The position numbers and the translations under genes are program-made. The notes below the pieces were generated by a model. That model worked only from the letters and a program-made list of their open reading frames with translations. It was not told the origin of the DNA and ran no database searches. From a virus: 48,931 nt of DNA. Where the stretch lies: IMG/VR virus record IMGVR_UViG_3300036830_000143, positions 1-48,931 of that record; one strand, 5' to 3'. The number at the start of each line of letters is the position of its first letter. Position 1 is the stretch's first letter. Below are positions 1 through 9,193 of this stretch, piece after piece.

Positions 1-2
1 CT

Positions 3-3000
3 CGGCAGGATTTGTCACTTCAGGAACGTGGATCGCCGCTGTCTCCAGATCAGGGAGTTCCCGACGCAGAACGCTCGATAGAACAGTCGGTCAAAGCTCT
101 TAAACAGAGCGAACGAGCTGCGATCTCAGCTAAGCGATCTGCTGCCGAAGCTGGGGATCAGGGGATCGCCGCAGCCGGCAAATTGAACTACATGCTGTCA
201 GAACTCGATGCCAGCGAGAAACGTCTTTACAACGGCGCTCGTCGTCTATATCGAGTTTACAAAGAAGTGATGAGGCCGATCACCGACATCATCCTCAACT
301 CTTTCACTTACGCCACCAACAAAGGTGTAGAACTTCTCGAAAACCCGCAGTTCCAGTCTGCTTTTGAGGATCTTGCCCACTCTATTGGCGACAATTTCAA
401 ACGAATCACCGACGAGTTCAATTCACCTCAGTGGATCAATTTCTTTTCAACGATGACCAAAGATGCTGGGGAGAGCCTCGGTCCATTGACTACTGCATTT
501 ATGTCTATGGCACGAGCTTTCAGGTCTATTGCTGAAGCTGCTTCTCCCGTGTTGCACGACATTGTCGGGTGGCTGGCTGAAGGAGCGCATGAGTTTGAAC
601 AGTGGGTGGGCAAAGGCAAAGGTCTCCAGGATTTCTTCAAAGAAGGAGAGCACGCACTCGAAGCTTGGCTTCAGCTAACCGGAGCCATTCTTAAGTTGTT
701 CTTGGCGCTCATTGGCACGTCAGCTAAAGATGGAACCAGCCAGGTCGAATCTCTGACCGACAGGATCAACGAAGCCACTGACTATATCGAACACCATCGT
801 AAACGGGTAGAAGCATTCTTCCATCAGGTCGGCGAAGTGATGTCGGTATTGGGAGATGTTCTCATCGCTCTTGGCGCTGAGATCCTCAAAGGCTTTAACG
901 TCGATTCAGTCAAAGATCTTGGCGATGTGATCATCAAGGTAGTCATTCCTGCTCTCGGCGAAGCGATTCGAATGTTCGGGAAAATCGGTTCCGTGTTGGC
1001 TGAGATCGCCAACAATCCGGCCGGCGAGTTTATGCTGAAATTCATCGGTTCGATCCTGATCCTGAAAGCTGTCCTGTCGCCCTTCATCTCGGTCTTGAAG
1101 GGCGCAGTCATCCAGATCTCCAAAGTTGCTCAGATGGCCACTGGACTCGTCCTAGCGATGACCGGAGTCAAAGCTGAGACGATTGCTGCACACGGTGCCT
1201 TCGATGTCCTGAAAGCTCGCCTTGCTGGCTACAGCGCTGAGTCTATAAATGCAGCATCGGCATCAATCGCATCTGGTGAGGCGATCGGAAGTTTGGGTGG
1301 TGTGTTGGACGCAACTGCTGTCGCTGGGGCAGGTGTCTCGGCCTCGATGTTCGCTATTCCTCTTGCCATTGCAGCTGTCATCGCTGCCTTCATCTACCTG
1401 TCCGCTCAGTTCGGTGTTCTCGATGACGAGTGGGAAGCGATCAAGGAATCTGGCGAAGGATTCGTCGAGCCGATCATCGGACCTCTTGAAGACTTGATCA
1501 AACAGGTTGAGGAACTTCTGAAAGCTCTTGGTCTATTGGGAGGAGGAGCAACTGGGCTCGGCAAGATCTTCGAATTCGTCTTCATCAAGATAGTCAAAGC
1601 CGAGATCATCCCGATGATCAAATTCTTTGGCAGCCAGCTGGCAATGGTTGGAGAACTGATTGGCGGATTCTTCACGGGGATATCTGGCGTAATAGAGATC
1701 ATCACCGGAATCTTGACTCTCAACTTCGACAAGATCGGAGACGGGGCTAAGAAACTGCTCATTGCTTTCACGACTCCGTTTCGATCCATGTTCAACCAGG
1801 CTAAGAGGATCGTGTCGATCGGAGTGGAAGTCATCACTGAGCTTTTCGGTGGAGTCTTCAGGTGGTTGATTCGCAAAGCATCAGGGATTCCCGGATCTAT
1901 AAGCGACTCTTTCAACGCTGTCGTTCGATTCCTTTCCAAACTTGGGCCTCGTGTTCTTCATGCAATCACGAGCGGTTTTGGCGCGGTTTGGGGGTGGCTG
2001 AAAGATCTTCCCGACAAGATGGAGAACTTTGCGAGGAAGGCAGTTTCGGCTGTCGTAGGGGTGTTCGAGTCTATGGGAAAGAAGATCCTCAATGCGATCG
2101 GATCGATTGCGGGAGATCTCGTCAACGCTGGTAAGAAGATTGGGAAGGAACTGGCCAAGGGTCTCCATCAGGCAATCAAGGACACGCCGATTTTAGGCAA
2201 GGCTCTAGAACTAGGAGAAGGGGCCATTGGTCTCGCAGGAAAAGGTTTGGGATACATCAACCCCTTCGCAGATGGCGGTCCAGTTGGTCGAGGAGTGGGT
2301 AGCCAGGACGATCAACTCGGTCTTCTAACTCGCGGTGAGCATGTATTGACTACCGACGATGTAAAGAATGCTGGAGGTCATGAAGCAATATTCGCTTGGC
2401 GTCGATCGCTCGGCGGTCGTGGAGGTCAGGGATCTGGTGGACGATTTGCTCAGGGAGGAAAAGTCAAATCTGGCGAACAGCAGTCCTTCAACGGAGTCAA
2501 CCTCGAAACTCTTCTCAGCATGATTCTTGTCTTTGGTGGCGAATCTGCTGAAGCCTGGAATGGAATCTGGAATGGAATCCAGAAACGAACTTCTATCGGG
2601 GTTCACTTTATCGAAAACCGTTTTGGTGATATGGAGCAGTCTCTGATCCAGTCATCAAAACGGATCAACAAGCAGGTAGTCAAATCATTCGATTCAATGT
2701 TTGGAGATGTTCGTGGTGATGTAAACCAGCTGACCGAGGTCGTATATCAGGGTCTCTCCTACATAGCAGAGATCACTGAAAAGGCACTCCAGGGATTCGG
2801 GGTCAAAAAAATAGACCTCTCTATTTCCAAACCCAAAGGCGTCGGCAAAGGCAAGGCTACTGGTGGGTTTGTCGGTAATCAGGGAGAACGGGGAGCTGAC
2901 AAGGAGCCGACTTGGCTTGGTCGTGGAGAGGCTGTTCTTCAGTGGGGTCACCAGAAGGTGGTTGATGGGGCTCTTCGCGTCGCTCACGGCTTTGGTCTGA

Positions 3001-6000
3001 ACGATCTCTTCGATCGCAACCATGGTGAGCATGCTTCTGGTGGATTCCCTGGTTTCGCCAAAGGACGACCTGGCATGTCCACGGCTGATCTTTTCGATGG
3101 CCACCCGAGCAACGTGGCATCGTCACTGCGAAAGCTGATCGAAATCATTAAGAGCAAATTTCCTGCACTCGGAGTGTCTTCCACTACTGATCACAGCCTA
3201 ATGACCACCTCGGGTAACATATCTGACCACACCACTGGTCATGCTGTAGATCTCTCAGCATCGATCCCTTACATGTTGAAAGCCGCAGGGTGGGTAAAAA
3301 GCAGTGGACTATTCAAACAGCTCAAGCAGGGAATTCACAATCCAAACTTAGCTGTTAACGATGGCGAATTTGTAGATGGACCTGGATTCTTCCAGGGAGC
3401 ATGGTCAGAACATATTGACCACATCCACCTTGCCGTTTTTGATGCTTTGAAAGGAGCTTTCGGTGGCGCTTTGTCGAAAGTTCCCAAAATCAAATTGAAT
3501 GGCACGGATGGTGTTTTAAAGGACTTTGCCCAGTCGGCAATCGAAAAAGTTCGTAAAGCAGCCAACAAAATGCTAGGTAAAAAAACCTCCTCCAACTTGG
3601 GCATTCATGGTTTCTCTTCCAAATCTAGTGCCGGCGAGATGAGTGAAGCAGAATTCATTCAGATAGCTCGTAAAGCTCTAGAAATCACTGGTCACAAAAG
3701 TGTTCCAGGAGGAGCCAGGATGCTTCTTTGGCTAGCTCAGAAAGAGTCTGGTCTTAACCCCAATTCGATCAACAATTGGGATAGCAACGCTGCTGCTGGA
3801 ATTCCATCTCAGGGATTGATGGAACTCATCCCTCCGACTTTTGAAAGCTACCACCAGCCAGGTACTTCTCGAAACATCAAAGATCCTTTGGCCAACATCG
3901 CTGCCTCAATCAACTATCAGTTCGCCAAGTATGGACATTTGGTTCATATGAGCCCTTATGCGGCTGGAGGTGTTGTAAGTGGCAAAGGTGGTGATGGATC
4001 ACCGATGCCGATTCTGGCTCATCTTGGTGAGTGGATTCTTAACCCTCGCCAGCAGATGCGAATGGCCCACATGATGGGGACTACCGTAGACAAGCTGAAG
4101 GGGATGCTCGGATTCAGTGGCGGGCCTACGAGCTTTGCTGGCGGCGGAGAACCGAGTGTAGGAATCGGAGGGGCTAAGCAAGCCAGTCTTCGGGATAGTG
4201 TCGTCAAAGGAACTTTTGTTGAAGAGTTGTCAGCCGAAGTTCAGGAACTGGTCGCAAAATCAGAACTCGTGATTGCGTCGATCACCTCCCACATCAAACG
4301 AATTTCCGTACAGCTGAATAAATTTGGTCGAGTAATTGGCAGGGGAGCACAGCCGGAGAAAATAGCTGAAGCGGAACTCAGGTTGTTGAATAAATCTTTG
4401 ATCGATCTGCTCGGAGAGAAAGGATTGATCAGCAAACAGATCAGAGATGTTGCGAATGAACTTGGGCGCGCTAGGACTTATCGCCGACAGGATGTTAAAA
4501 AAGCTACCGAGGAGCTTCGTAAGGCGGAAGAAGATGGCAATAAGAAAAAAATTGCGGCGGCTGAAAAAGAACTTGAGGAAATAAAAAAATCAGGCAAAGA
4601 AACGGAACGGAATATTCATCAGGGTCTTACTTCTTTGCGGCGAAGCAAAAAGTCCAAACAGAACGAGATAGCTGAAAAACAAGCTGAAATTCTCGAAAAG
4701 AGAGAGGCTGTTGAAACTGAAGTTGTTGCTTATCTAAATGAACGTGCTGAACGCAAAACCAGAGGATTGACTACCACTGCTTCGATTCAGTCGGCCTTTG
4801 GGTTCAGCGAAGCGGCCAACGCCACCACGGCCACACAAGTTCCGATCTGGCAGGAACAGAAAGCTGCCTTGCAGTCGGCTCTGAGTCGGGCTCAGGCTCA
4901 CAACAACGCCGCCTTAGCTTCTCAGATTGAGGGAGAAATACAGGGCCTCGAAGTCAGCATCGCGGAAGCGACCATGGCAATGTTCCAGGCAGGCATCGAA
5001 GCCGTCGAAAAACGCTTCGCTCGGGCCTCGGCTTTGCGCGGTGCGGAAGAAGTAGTCAATAATGCACGGCAGGCGATCATCGGTAACTCAGTACTAGCTG
5101 CCCAGTCTCGTACTAGCTTCCTCGCTCGTGAAGGCTCGGAAGAGGCAGCTCAGCTCGGTGAAACTCAACGCCTTCTCGCGGAAGCGATCGGCAAAAGCTT
5201 CGGGCCTGACGTGACCGAACCGCTCGAAGAAAAAATCTGGCAACTGACCGGAGCACTCGAAGAAAACCAGGCAGCGCAGTTCGAAAACACGATCGCTATA
5301 CGCGAAGCTCAGCTTGGACAGATCACCGGCAAAGGATCATTTAACACCGGAATCTATTCGACGCTCGAACAGATCATCACTGGACTCGGGTCGTTGAGCG
5401 GAGTAGTCAATCAGGGAAAGCTCATTGAACTGATCATGCAAGCTGGGCAAAGTCTCGGTGCAACCGGATGGGAACTGCGCGGTCAGCTCGGACGATTCAA
5501 CGAACAGACAATCGGTAGTGGTGAAATCAGCGGTCTGCTCGGACTCAAAGGTGAAGATCTAGTCAACGCCATTCAGCACCTCAACTTCTCCCAAATCGAG
5601 GCGACGCTTGGTAACGAAAAACTAATCGACGAATTCCGGAACCTGATCAACGCGATGCTTGAAAACGAAGTCGCGATCATCGGCAACACCAAACAGCTCG
5701 AAGAAGCGATGCAAGAAAACCAGATCCAGAGCTTCACGTCCACGGCTTGGCAGTGGTTCCGTTCAGCCATCTTCAACGGCATGGGTGGTCTGATGCCGCA
5801 GTACGCTGAAGGAACTCCCTTCTACGAAGCCGCCAGCGGCGGTGAAATGGGGAGCGACGGGACGATCAAGGCCCATCGTGGAGAGCTGATCATCCCCAAC
5901 CACTACAGCTCGATCTTGAGGGGCATGGCGCGCGCCGGCAACATAGCCGCCATGATGAGTGGAGGAAGCATCCCTGGCGTACCGCTGGGAGCCTCCCTCG

Positions 6001-6200
6001 CAGGCGCTATGGCCTCAGGCAACGAATCCACGATGGGAATGATGCCTCTGGGCGGGAGTGCAGCTGAGATCGCTGCTCTGAGGATGGAGCTGGCACGACG
6101 CACGCAGGAAATCAACGTCGAAGTGAATGAGGCTGATCCCACCGATCCCACCTACCTGGCGAGCAGGCTTGCGTTTGCCGTCAAGAATCCAGCTGTGTAA
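3..6200 (+). CDS. tape measure protein with peptidase M15-like and lytic transglycosylase domains (5' partial)
   Basis: Sets tail length and is ejected through the tail; the embedded enzymes would cut cell wall during DNA entry. The frame is open to the left edge, so the true start is probably outside the window; TTG at 12 is the first possible start inside. Long helical and coiled-coil stretches and a hydrophobic segment (about residues 447-470) fit the family. Around residues 1046-1146 lies an M15-like metallopeptidase (SDHTTGHAVD and HIDHIH, matching SxHxxGxAxD and DHxH). Around 1213-1316 lies an SLT-type transglycosylase (KESGLNP, then GLMELIPPTF). A short module ending in RGE or LGE (GGPVGRG to LTRGEHVL, GGFVGNQ to LGRGEAVL, GGVVSGK to LGEWIL, GGEMGSD to HRGELI) occurs four times. 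The length of about 2060 residues is at the long end for siphoviruses. It heads the tail operon; the next gene starts 16 bases later. Confidence 0.93.
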   Translation, partial: RQDLSLQERGSPLSPDQGVPDAERSIEQSVKALKQSERAAISAKRSAAEAGDQGIAAAGKLNYMLSELDASEKRLYNGARRLYRVYKEVMRPITDIILNSFTYATNKGVELLENPQFQSAFEDLAHSIGDNFKRITDEFNSPQWINFFSTMTKDAGESLGPLTTAFMSMARAFRSIAEAASPVLHDIVGWLAEGAHEFEQWVGKGKGLQDFFKEGEHALEAWLQLTGAILKLFLALIGTSAKDGTSQVESLTDRINEATDYIEHHRKRVEAFFHQVGEVMSVLGDVLIALGAEILKGFNVDSVKDLGDVIIKVVIPALGEAIRMFGKIGSVLAEIANNPAGEFMLKFIGSILILKAVLSPFISVLKGAVIQISKVAQMATGLVLAMTGVKAETIAAHGAFDVLKARLAGYSAESINAASASIASGEAIGSLGGVLDATAVAGAGVSASMFAIPLAIAAVIAAFIYLSAQFGVLDDEWEAIKESGEGFVEPIIGPLEDLIKQVEELLKALGLLGGGATGLGKIFEFVFIKIVKAEIIPMIKFFGSQLAMVGELIGGFFTGISGVIEIITGILTLNFDKIGDGAKKLLIAFTTPFRSMFNQAKRIVSIGVEVITELFGGVFRWLIRKASGIPGSISDSFNAVVRFLSKLGPRVLHAITSGFGAVWGWLKDLPDKMENFARKAVSAVVGVFESMGKKILNAIGSIAGDLVNAGKKIGKELAKGLHQAIKDTPILGKALELGEGAIGLAGKGLGYINPFADGGPVGRGVGSQDDQLGLLTRGEHVLTTDDVKNAGGHEAIFAWRRSLGGRGGQGSGGRFAQGGKVKSGEQQSFNGVNLETLLSMILVFGGESAEAWNGIWNGIQKRTSIGVHFIENRFGDMEQSLIQSSKRINKQVVKSFDSMFGDVRGDVNQLTEVVYQGLSYIAEITEKALQGFGVKKIDLSISKPKGVGKGKATGGFVGNQGERGADKEPTWLGRGEAVLQWGHQKVVDGALRVAHGFGLNDLFDRNHGEHASGGFPGFAKGRPGMSTADLFDGHPSNVASSLRKLIEIIKSKFPALGVSSTTDHSLMTTSGNISDHTTGHAVDLSASIPYMLKAAGWVKSSGLFKQLKQGIHNPNLAVNDGEFVDGPGFFQGAWSEHIDHIHLAVFDALKGAFGGALSKVPKIKLNGTDGVLKDFAQSAIEKVRKAANKMLGKKTSSNLGIHGFSSKSSAGEMSEAEFIQIARKALEITGHKSVPGGARMLLWLAQKESGLNPNSINNWDSNAAAGIPSQGLMELIPPTFESYHQPGTSRNIKDPLANIAASINYQFAKYGHLVHMSPYAAGGVVSGKGGDGSPMPILAHLGEWILNPRQQMRMAHMMGTTVDKLKGMLGFSGGPTSFAGGGEPSVGIGGAKQASLRDSVVKGTFVEELSAEVQELVAKSELVIASITSHIKRISVQLNKFGRVIGRGAQPEKIAEAELRLLNKSLIDLLGEKGLISKQIRDVANELGRARTYRRQDVKKATEELRKAEEDGNKKKIAAAEKELEEIKKSGKETERNIHQGLTSLRRSKKSKQNEIAEKQAEILEKREAVETEVVAYLNERAERKTRGLTTTASIQSAFGFSEAANATTATQVPIWQEQKAALQSALSRAQAHNNAALASQIEGEIQGLEVSIAEATMAMFQAGIEAVEKRFARASALRGAEEVVNNARQAIIGNSVLAAQSRTSFLAREGSEEAAQLGETQRLLAEAIGKSFGPDVTEPLEEKIWQLTGALEENQAAQFENTIAIREAQLGQITGKGSFNTGIYSTLEQIITGLGSLSGVVNQGKLIELIMQAGQSLGATGWELRGQLGRFNEQTIGSGEISGLLGLKGEDLVNAIQHLNFSQIEATLGNEKLIDEFRNLINAMLENEVAIIGNTKQLEEAMQENQIQSFTSTAWQWFRSAIFNGMGGLMPQYAEGTPFYEAASGGEMGSDGTIKAHRGELIIPNHYSSILRGMARAGNIAAMMSGGSIPGVPLGASLAGAMASGNESTMGMMPLGGSAAEIAALRMELARRTQEINVEVNEADPTDPTYLASRLAFAVKNPAV

Positions 6201-6215
6201 AGGAGGAGTAGTCAA

Positions 6216-7220
6216 ATGAGTCGCCAGGCATATGCAGAGGTACTAACTTTCGCCGACGAAGACGAGTTTCTTCGCGGTGCTGATTCAGCAGAAGTCTCAG
6301 TGTTCGATGCAGGAACCGCGAATCTCGCCGATATCTTCGAAGGACGAGAGGGTGGATCTCCATCTTCAAACCCGTTCATTGTTCCGGCAACGGGCCTGGC
6401 CCTATTCTGGGCTGACACGGGTGACTACGACATCAAATTCCATGACACCAAATTGCCGGCTCGCTTTGGCGATTATGTGATCGGTTGGCAGTCGGCTCCG
6501 GTCAATGTAGAAATCGACTCAAGCGAACTCTCCAACAAAGGTAGTCATATAGAATGGGTGCAGGAGGGATCGGGAGCCTGGCTGGCAAAAATCAAGTCGG
6601 GATCGATCGGCCTGACGGAGCTAAAATCTGCTCTCGACTTACCACTCGGGAGCCTCTCCTCGGGGGTCCAGCAGACTCTCTTCCAGTCTGGTGATATAAA
6701 ACCATCAGCACGTCCTACCCCTCCCACGGGATGGCTCCTCTGCAATGGAGACTCTTTGCTGCGTTCTGAATATGCCGCTCTCTTTTCGGCGATCGGGACT
6801 ACTTATGGGGCAGCTGACGGAACCCACTTCAATACGCCGGATCTGCGCGGTCGTATGCCAGTTGGCCCTGATGCAGGAGCGAGCAGGATCTCCAGCAACA
6901 ACGCCCTGGGTCAGTCAGGCGGGTTGCAGACTCATACGCTGACGATCGCTGAGCTTGCTGTTCACGCTCACTACGTGAGCATCAACTCCAACGGATCTGG
7001 AGATCATCAGCATGCTTATGGCTCCTATTTCAATGGAGGTGCCAACTCGGTTGGCAGTGGTTCCTACTTGCCCTCTCTTCAGACTGGAGCGAGCTACGGA
7101 ACTACCTTTGCCGGCAACCACGCTCACAATTCTCAGGGCTGGTCGAATAATGAAGGCAGTGGAGCGGCTCACAGCATCATGAATCCGTACCAGGTAATCA
7201 ACTTTTTTATAAAGACGTGA
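6216..7220 (+). CDS. tail collar-domain protein (tail fibre/minor tail)
   Basis: Virion tail protein, probably part of the host-recognition tip. The C-terminal half carries a phage tail collar domain: a GDIKPSARPTPPTGWLLCNG start, then LRGRMPVGPD, a His/Gly-rich middle (HAHYVSI, HQHAYG, NHAHNS) and an ending MNPYQVINFFIKT. The first 130 residues are not recognised. The start is preceded by AGGAGGAGTAGTCAA, a strong ribosome binding site fused to the phage-wide GTAGTCAA word. The gene is one of two collar proteins here; the other (12120-13418) ends in a near-identical motif, TNYLIKT. The collar domain is clear; the precise place in the tail is inferred. Confidence 0.85.
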   Translation: MSRQAYAEVLTFADEDEFLRGADSAEVSVFDAGTANLADIFEGREGGSPSSNPFIVPATGLALFWADTGDYDIKFHDTKLPARFGDYVIGWQSAPVNVEIDSSELSNKGSHIEWVQEGSGAWLAKIKSGSIGLTELKSALDLPLGSLSSGVQQTLFQSGDIKPSARPTPPTGWLLCNGDSLLRSEYAALFSAIGTTYGAADGTHFNTPDLRGRMPVGPDAGASRISSNNALGQSGGLQTHTLTIAELAVHAHYVSINSNGSGDHQHAYGSYFNGGANSVGSGSYLPSLQTGASYGTTFAGNHAHNSQGWSNNEGSGAAHSIMNPYQVINFFIKT

Positions 7221-7235
7221 GAGAAGAGTAGTCAA

Positions 7236-8735
7236 ATGCCATTTGTTCTGCCACCAGTAACTGAATCACTCGGATCAGGCTCAGTCCTGAAAATTGTCAA
7301 AGGCACCGGCAAATCCGCGCCTTCGGGGGCCGACGCGATCTTGACCTACAACAGCCTGGTCATGAACAATCGAAAGTGGCTTGATGGAATCATCGTCACC
7401 AAGATCGACGGACTCTCTGATGCCTCGATTCGAGATGAACGAGAGAACAATCCACAGGAACATGGAGAGACGGCCTTCGACAGCTTCTATGGAGGACGAT
7501 CGCTGGTCCTAAACGGCTTCATCAGGGCCTTCACCCTCGACAAGCTCAGGGACATCGAACAGGGGCTCAAGACGGCCTTCTTGCCGCTGACTGAGAATCC
7601 TCTCCTGATCCAGGGCAAAACTCTTCAGACTTCGGTTCAGATCTGGTGCAAGAAGAATGCCGAAATGGCATGGAGCGATGAGCAGACTCGCGACGACATG
7701 TTCGTGCGACCCTTCATGATCCCTTTGCGCGCTTCCAATCCTCGCTTCGTTTCCTTCGAAGAAGAATTCCGTCGCGAAGAATTCGGGATCATCGACAGTT
7801 TTGGGTCAGACACTGTCAAAGCTAATGACTACTTGTTCCTCGAAGGATCTGGGACTGTCAAAGTAGAAGGCGGATTGCTGGTAGTCACCTCTACTGCACA
7901 GAAGGCTTTTACCAGGCAGATCGAAGAAGTCTTTCATCCAAATCCTTCTGTTCAGTTTGACTACATCCCCAAAGGATCTTTCACCAGCTCTGTTGTTGGC
8001 TCTTATCTGAAGTACAAAGATGCCAACAACTACATCAAGGTGACGGTCAATTCATCTGGCGAAGTGGTTCTTCAGAAAGTTGAAGGAGGGTCTCCTACGA
8101 CTTGGACGATGACTTATTCCAAAGGGTCGGAAACCGTTTCTCCCAGGTCTCTTGGAAGCACCTATCGAATCAAAGCCGAGATGCGCGGCACCAAAATCTT
8201 TTTCTACCACGGCACCACAGCAGAATGGACGACGATCGCCAGCTACACGATGAGCTTTGGAGAGGCCAGCGTCTGGGGAGAAGGTCTCTACTCGCGTGCC
8301 TACATGATCACTCGACCTGGCTCGACTGAATGGGTTTACGACAACCTTGCCTTTGGAGTTGGATCGATGAGCGATGAGCAGGTAATGACGCTCATCAATA
8401 ACGGAATCTTTGAAGCTGAGCCCGTCTACGAACTCATTGGTCCGATCACTGATCCGGAGATTCACAACGCCGATACTGATGAGCTGATCACCTTCAAAGA
8501 AGGGACGGAAGTCCCAGCTGGAGATGTCTGGACGATCGACATCAAAGAGGGAACGATCGTCAACCTTGCAGGCGAATCGAAATTCGGTCGCCTTGACCCC
8601 CTATCCGATTGGCCTCAGTTGATCGGCGGGGAAAATCATCTGAGGTTCAGTGGAGAAGCAATGGCTCCGGTGATCTCAGGGCTCAGCGGGATCTTGCCAG
8701 GACTCGTTGTTCGATACCGTCACTCATGGTTTTAA
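7236..8735 (+). CDS. distal tail (Dit)-like minor tail protein with inserted lectin-like domain
   Basis: Likely the distal tail hub protein joining the tube to the tip. The first 160 residues look like the siphovirus tail-family (Dit) N-domain: a start, then a region around FYGGRSLVLNGFIRAFT followed by a long helix and LPLTENPL. Residues about 190-380 resemble a concanavalin/LamG-type beta-sandwich insert (FDYIPKGSF, YLKYKDANNYIKVTV, TYRIKAEM, EWTTIASYTM), a usual carbohydrate-binding insertion in evolved Dit proteins. The last 110 residues resume a tail-protein fold (FGRLDPLSDWPQLIGGENHL). It starts right at GAAGAGTAGTCAAATG. Its place after the tape measure and a collar protein supports the call. 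Confidence 0.75.
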   Translation: MPFVLPPVTESLGSGSVLKIVKGTGKSAPSGADAILTYNSLVMNNRKWLDGIIVTKIDGLSDASIRDERENNPQEHGETAFDSFYGGRSLVLNGFIRAFTLDKLRDIEQGLKTAFLPLTENPLLIQGKTLQTSVQIWCKKNAEMAWSDEQTRDDMFVRPFMIPLRASNPRFVSFEEEFRREEFGIIDSFGSDTVKANDYLFLEGSGTVKVEGGLLVVTSTAQKAFTRQIEEVFHPNPSVQFDYIPKGSFTSSVVGSYLKYKDANNYIKVTVNSSGEVVLQKVEGGSPTTWTMTYSKGSETVSPRSLGSTYRIKAEMRGTKIFFYHGTTAEWTTIASYTMSFGEASVWGEGLYSRAYMITRPGSTEWVYDNLAFGVGSMSDEQVMTLINNGIFEAEPVYELIGPITDPEIHNADTDELITFKEGTEVPAGDVWTIDIKEGTIVNLAGESKFGRLDPLSDWPQLIGGENHLRFSGEAMAPVISGLSGILPGLVVRYRHSWF

Positions 8736-8762
8736 ATTGACTACTGGAAGGAGTAACTAGCA

Positions 8763-9143
8763 ATGGCTTTCCTCATGTTCACCGAGGGCAAGACCGATAT
8801 TGGAAATAACGGTCTCCCCGCAACCTGCACTTTCGACCTAGTGACCAAAACCGTCACCGAACTTGGAGCTGGCACGACTTATGCTGGCGGCTACTCAGTT
8901 GCCACCGGCACTAGCTATGCAGCCAAGACTCAGTCCGAGCCTACGGGTTCTTCAGGAGTCTTCAGTTTCACGGCGATGGAATGGAAAACCGAAGAAAACA
9001 CGAATTGGCCGGCAGCGGTCAAAGCAGTGATCCTCAGGAACGGAACCTCGAAACTGTTGATGGGCTGGGACCTCTCCGAAGTCGTCAACATGGCTGCCAA
9101 AAATCGCATCCTGAAAATCACCCCAACCTGGACCCAGGGATAA
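8763..9143 (+). CDS. small virion-associated protein, function unknown
   Basis: A 126-residue protein with no motif I can name. It is rich in Thr, Gly and Ala, has no membrane segment and reads like a compact beta protein (NGLPATCTFDLVTK; a C-terminal RILKITPTWTQG). It stands between the Dit-like gene and the large minor tail gene, so it is probably structural. AAGGAG lies upstream of the ATG. The 27-base gap before it holds the phage word in antisense orientation (TTGACTAC at 8737). Confidence 0.7.
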   Translation: MAFLMFTEGKTDIGNNGLPATCTFDLVTKTVTELGAGTTYAGGYSVATGTSYAAKTQSEPTGSSGVFSFTAMEWKTEENTNWPAAVKAVILRNGTSKLLMGWDLSEVVNMAAKNRILKITPTWTQG

Positions 9144-9163
9144 ATCTGTAGGTCTGGTAGTCA

Positions 9164-9193
9164 ATGTCAACGTTTTCTGGCAAAGCACTATGA
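9164..9193 (+). CDS. 9-codon mini-ORF coupled to the minor tail gene
   Basis: The GTAGTCAATG word at 9157 supplies an ATG that opens only nine codons (MSTFSGKAL) and then a TGA that overlaps the ATG of the next gene (ATGA at 9190). The arrangement is that of a translational-coupling leader: ribosomes recruited at GTAGTCAATG would finish at the downstream start. No ribosome binding site of its own is visible just before 9190. Whether the peptide matters is unknown. Confidence 0.35.
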   Translation: MSTFSGKAL

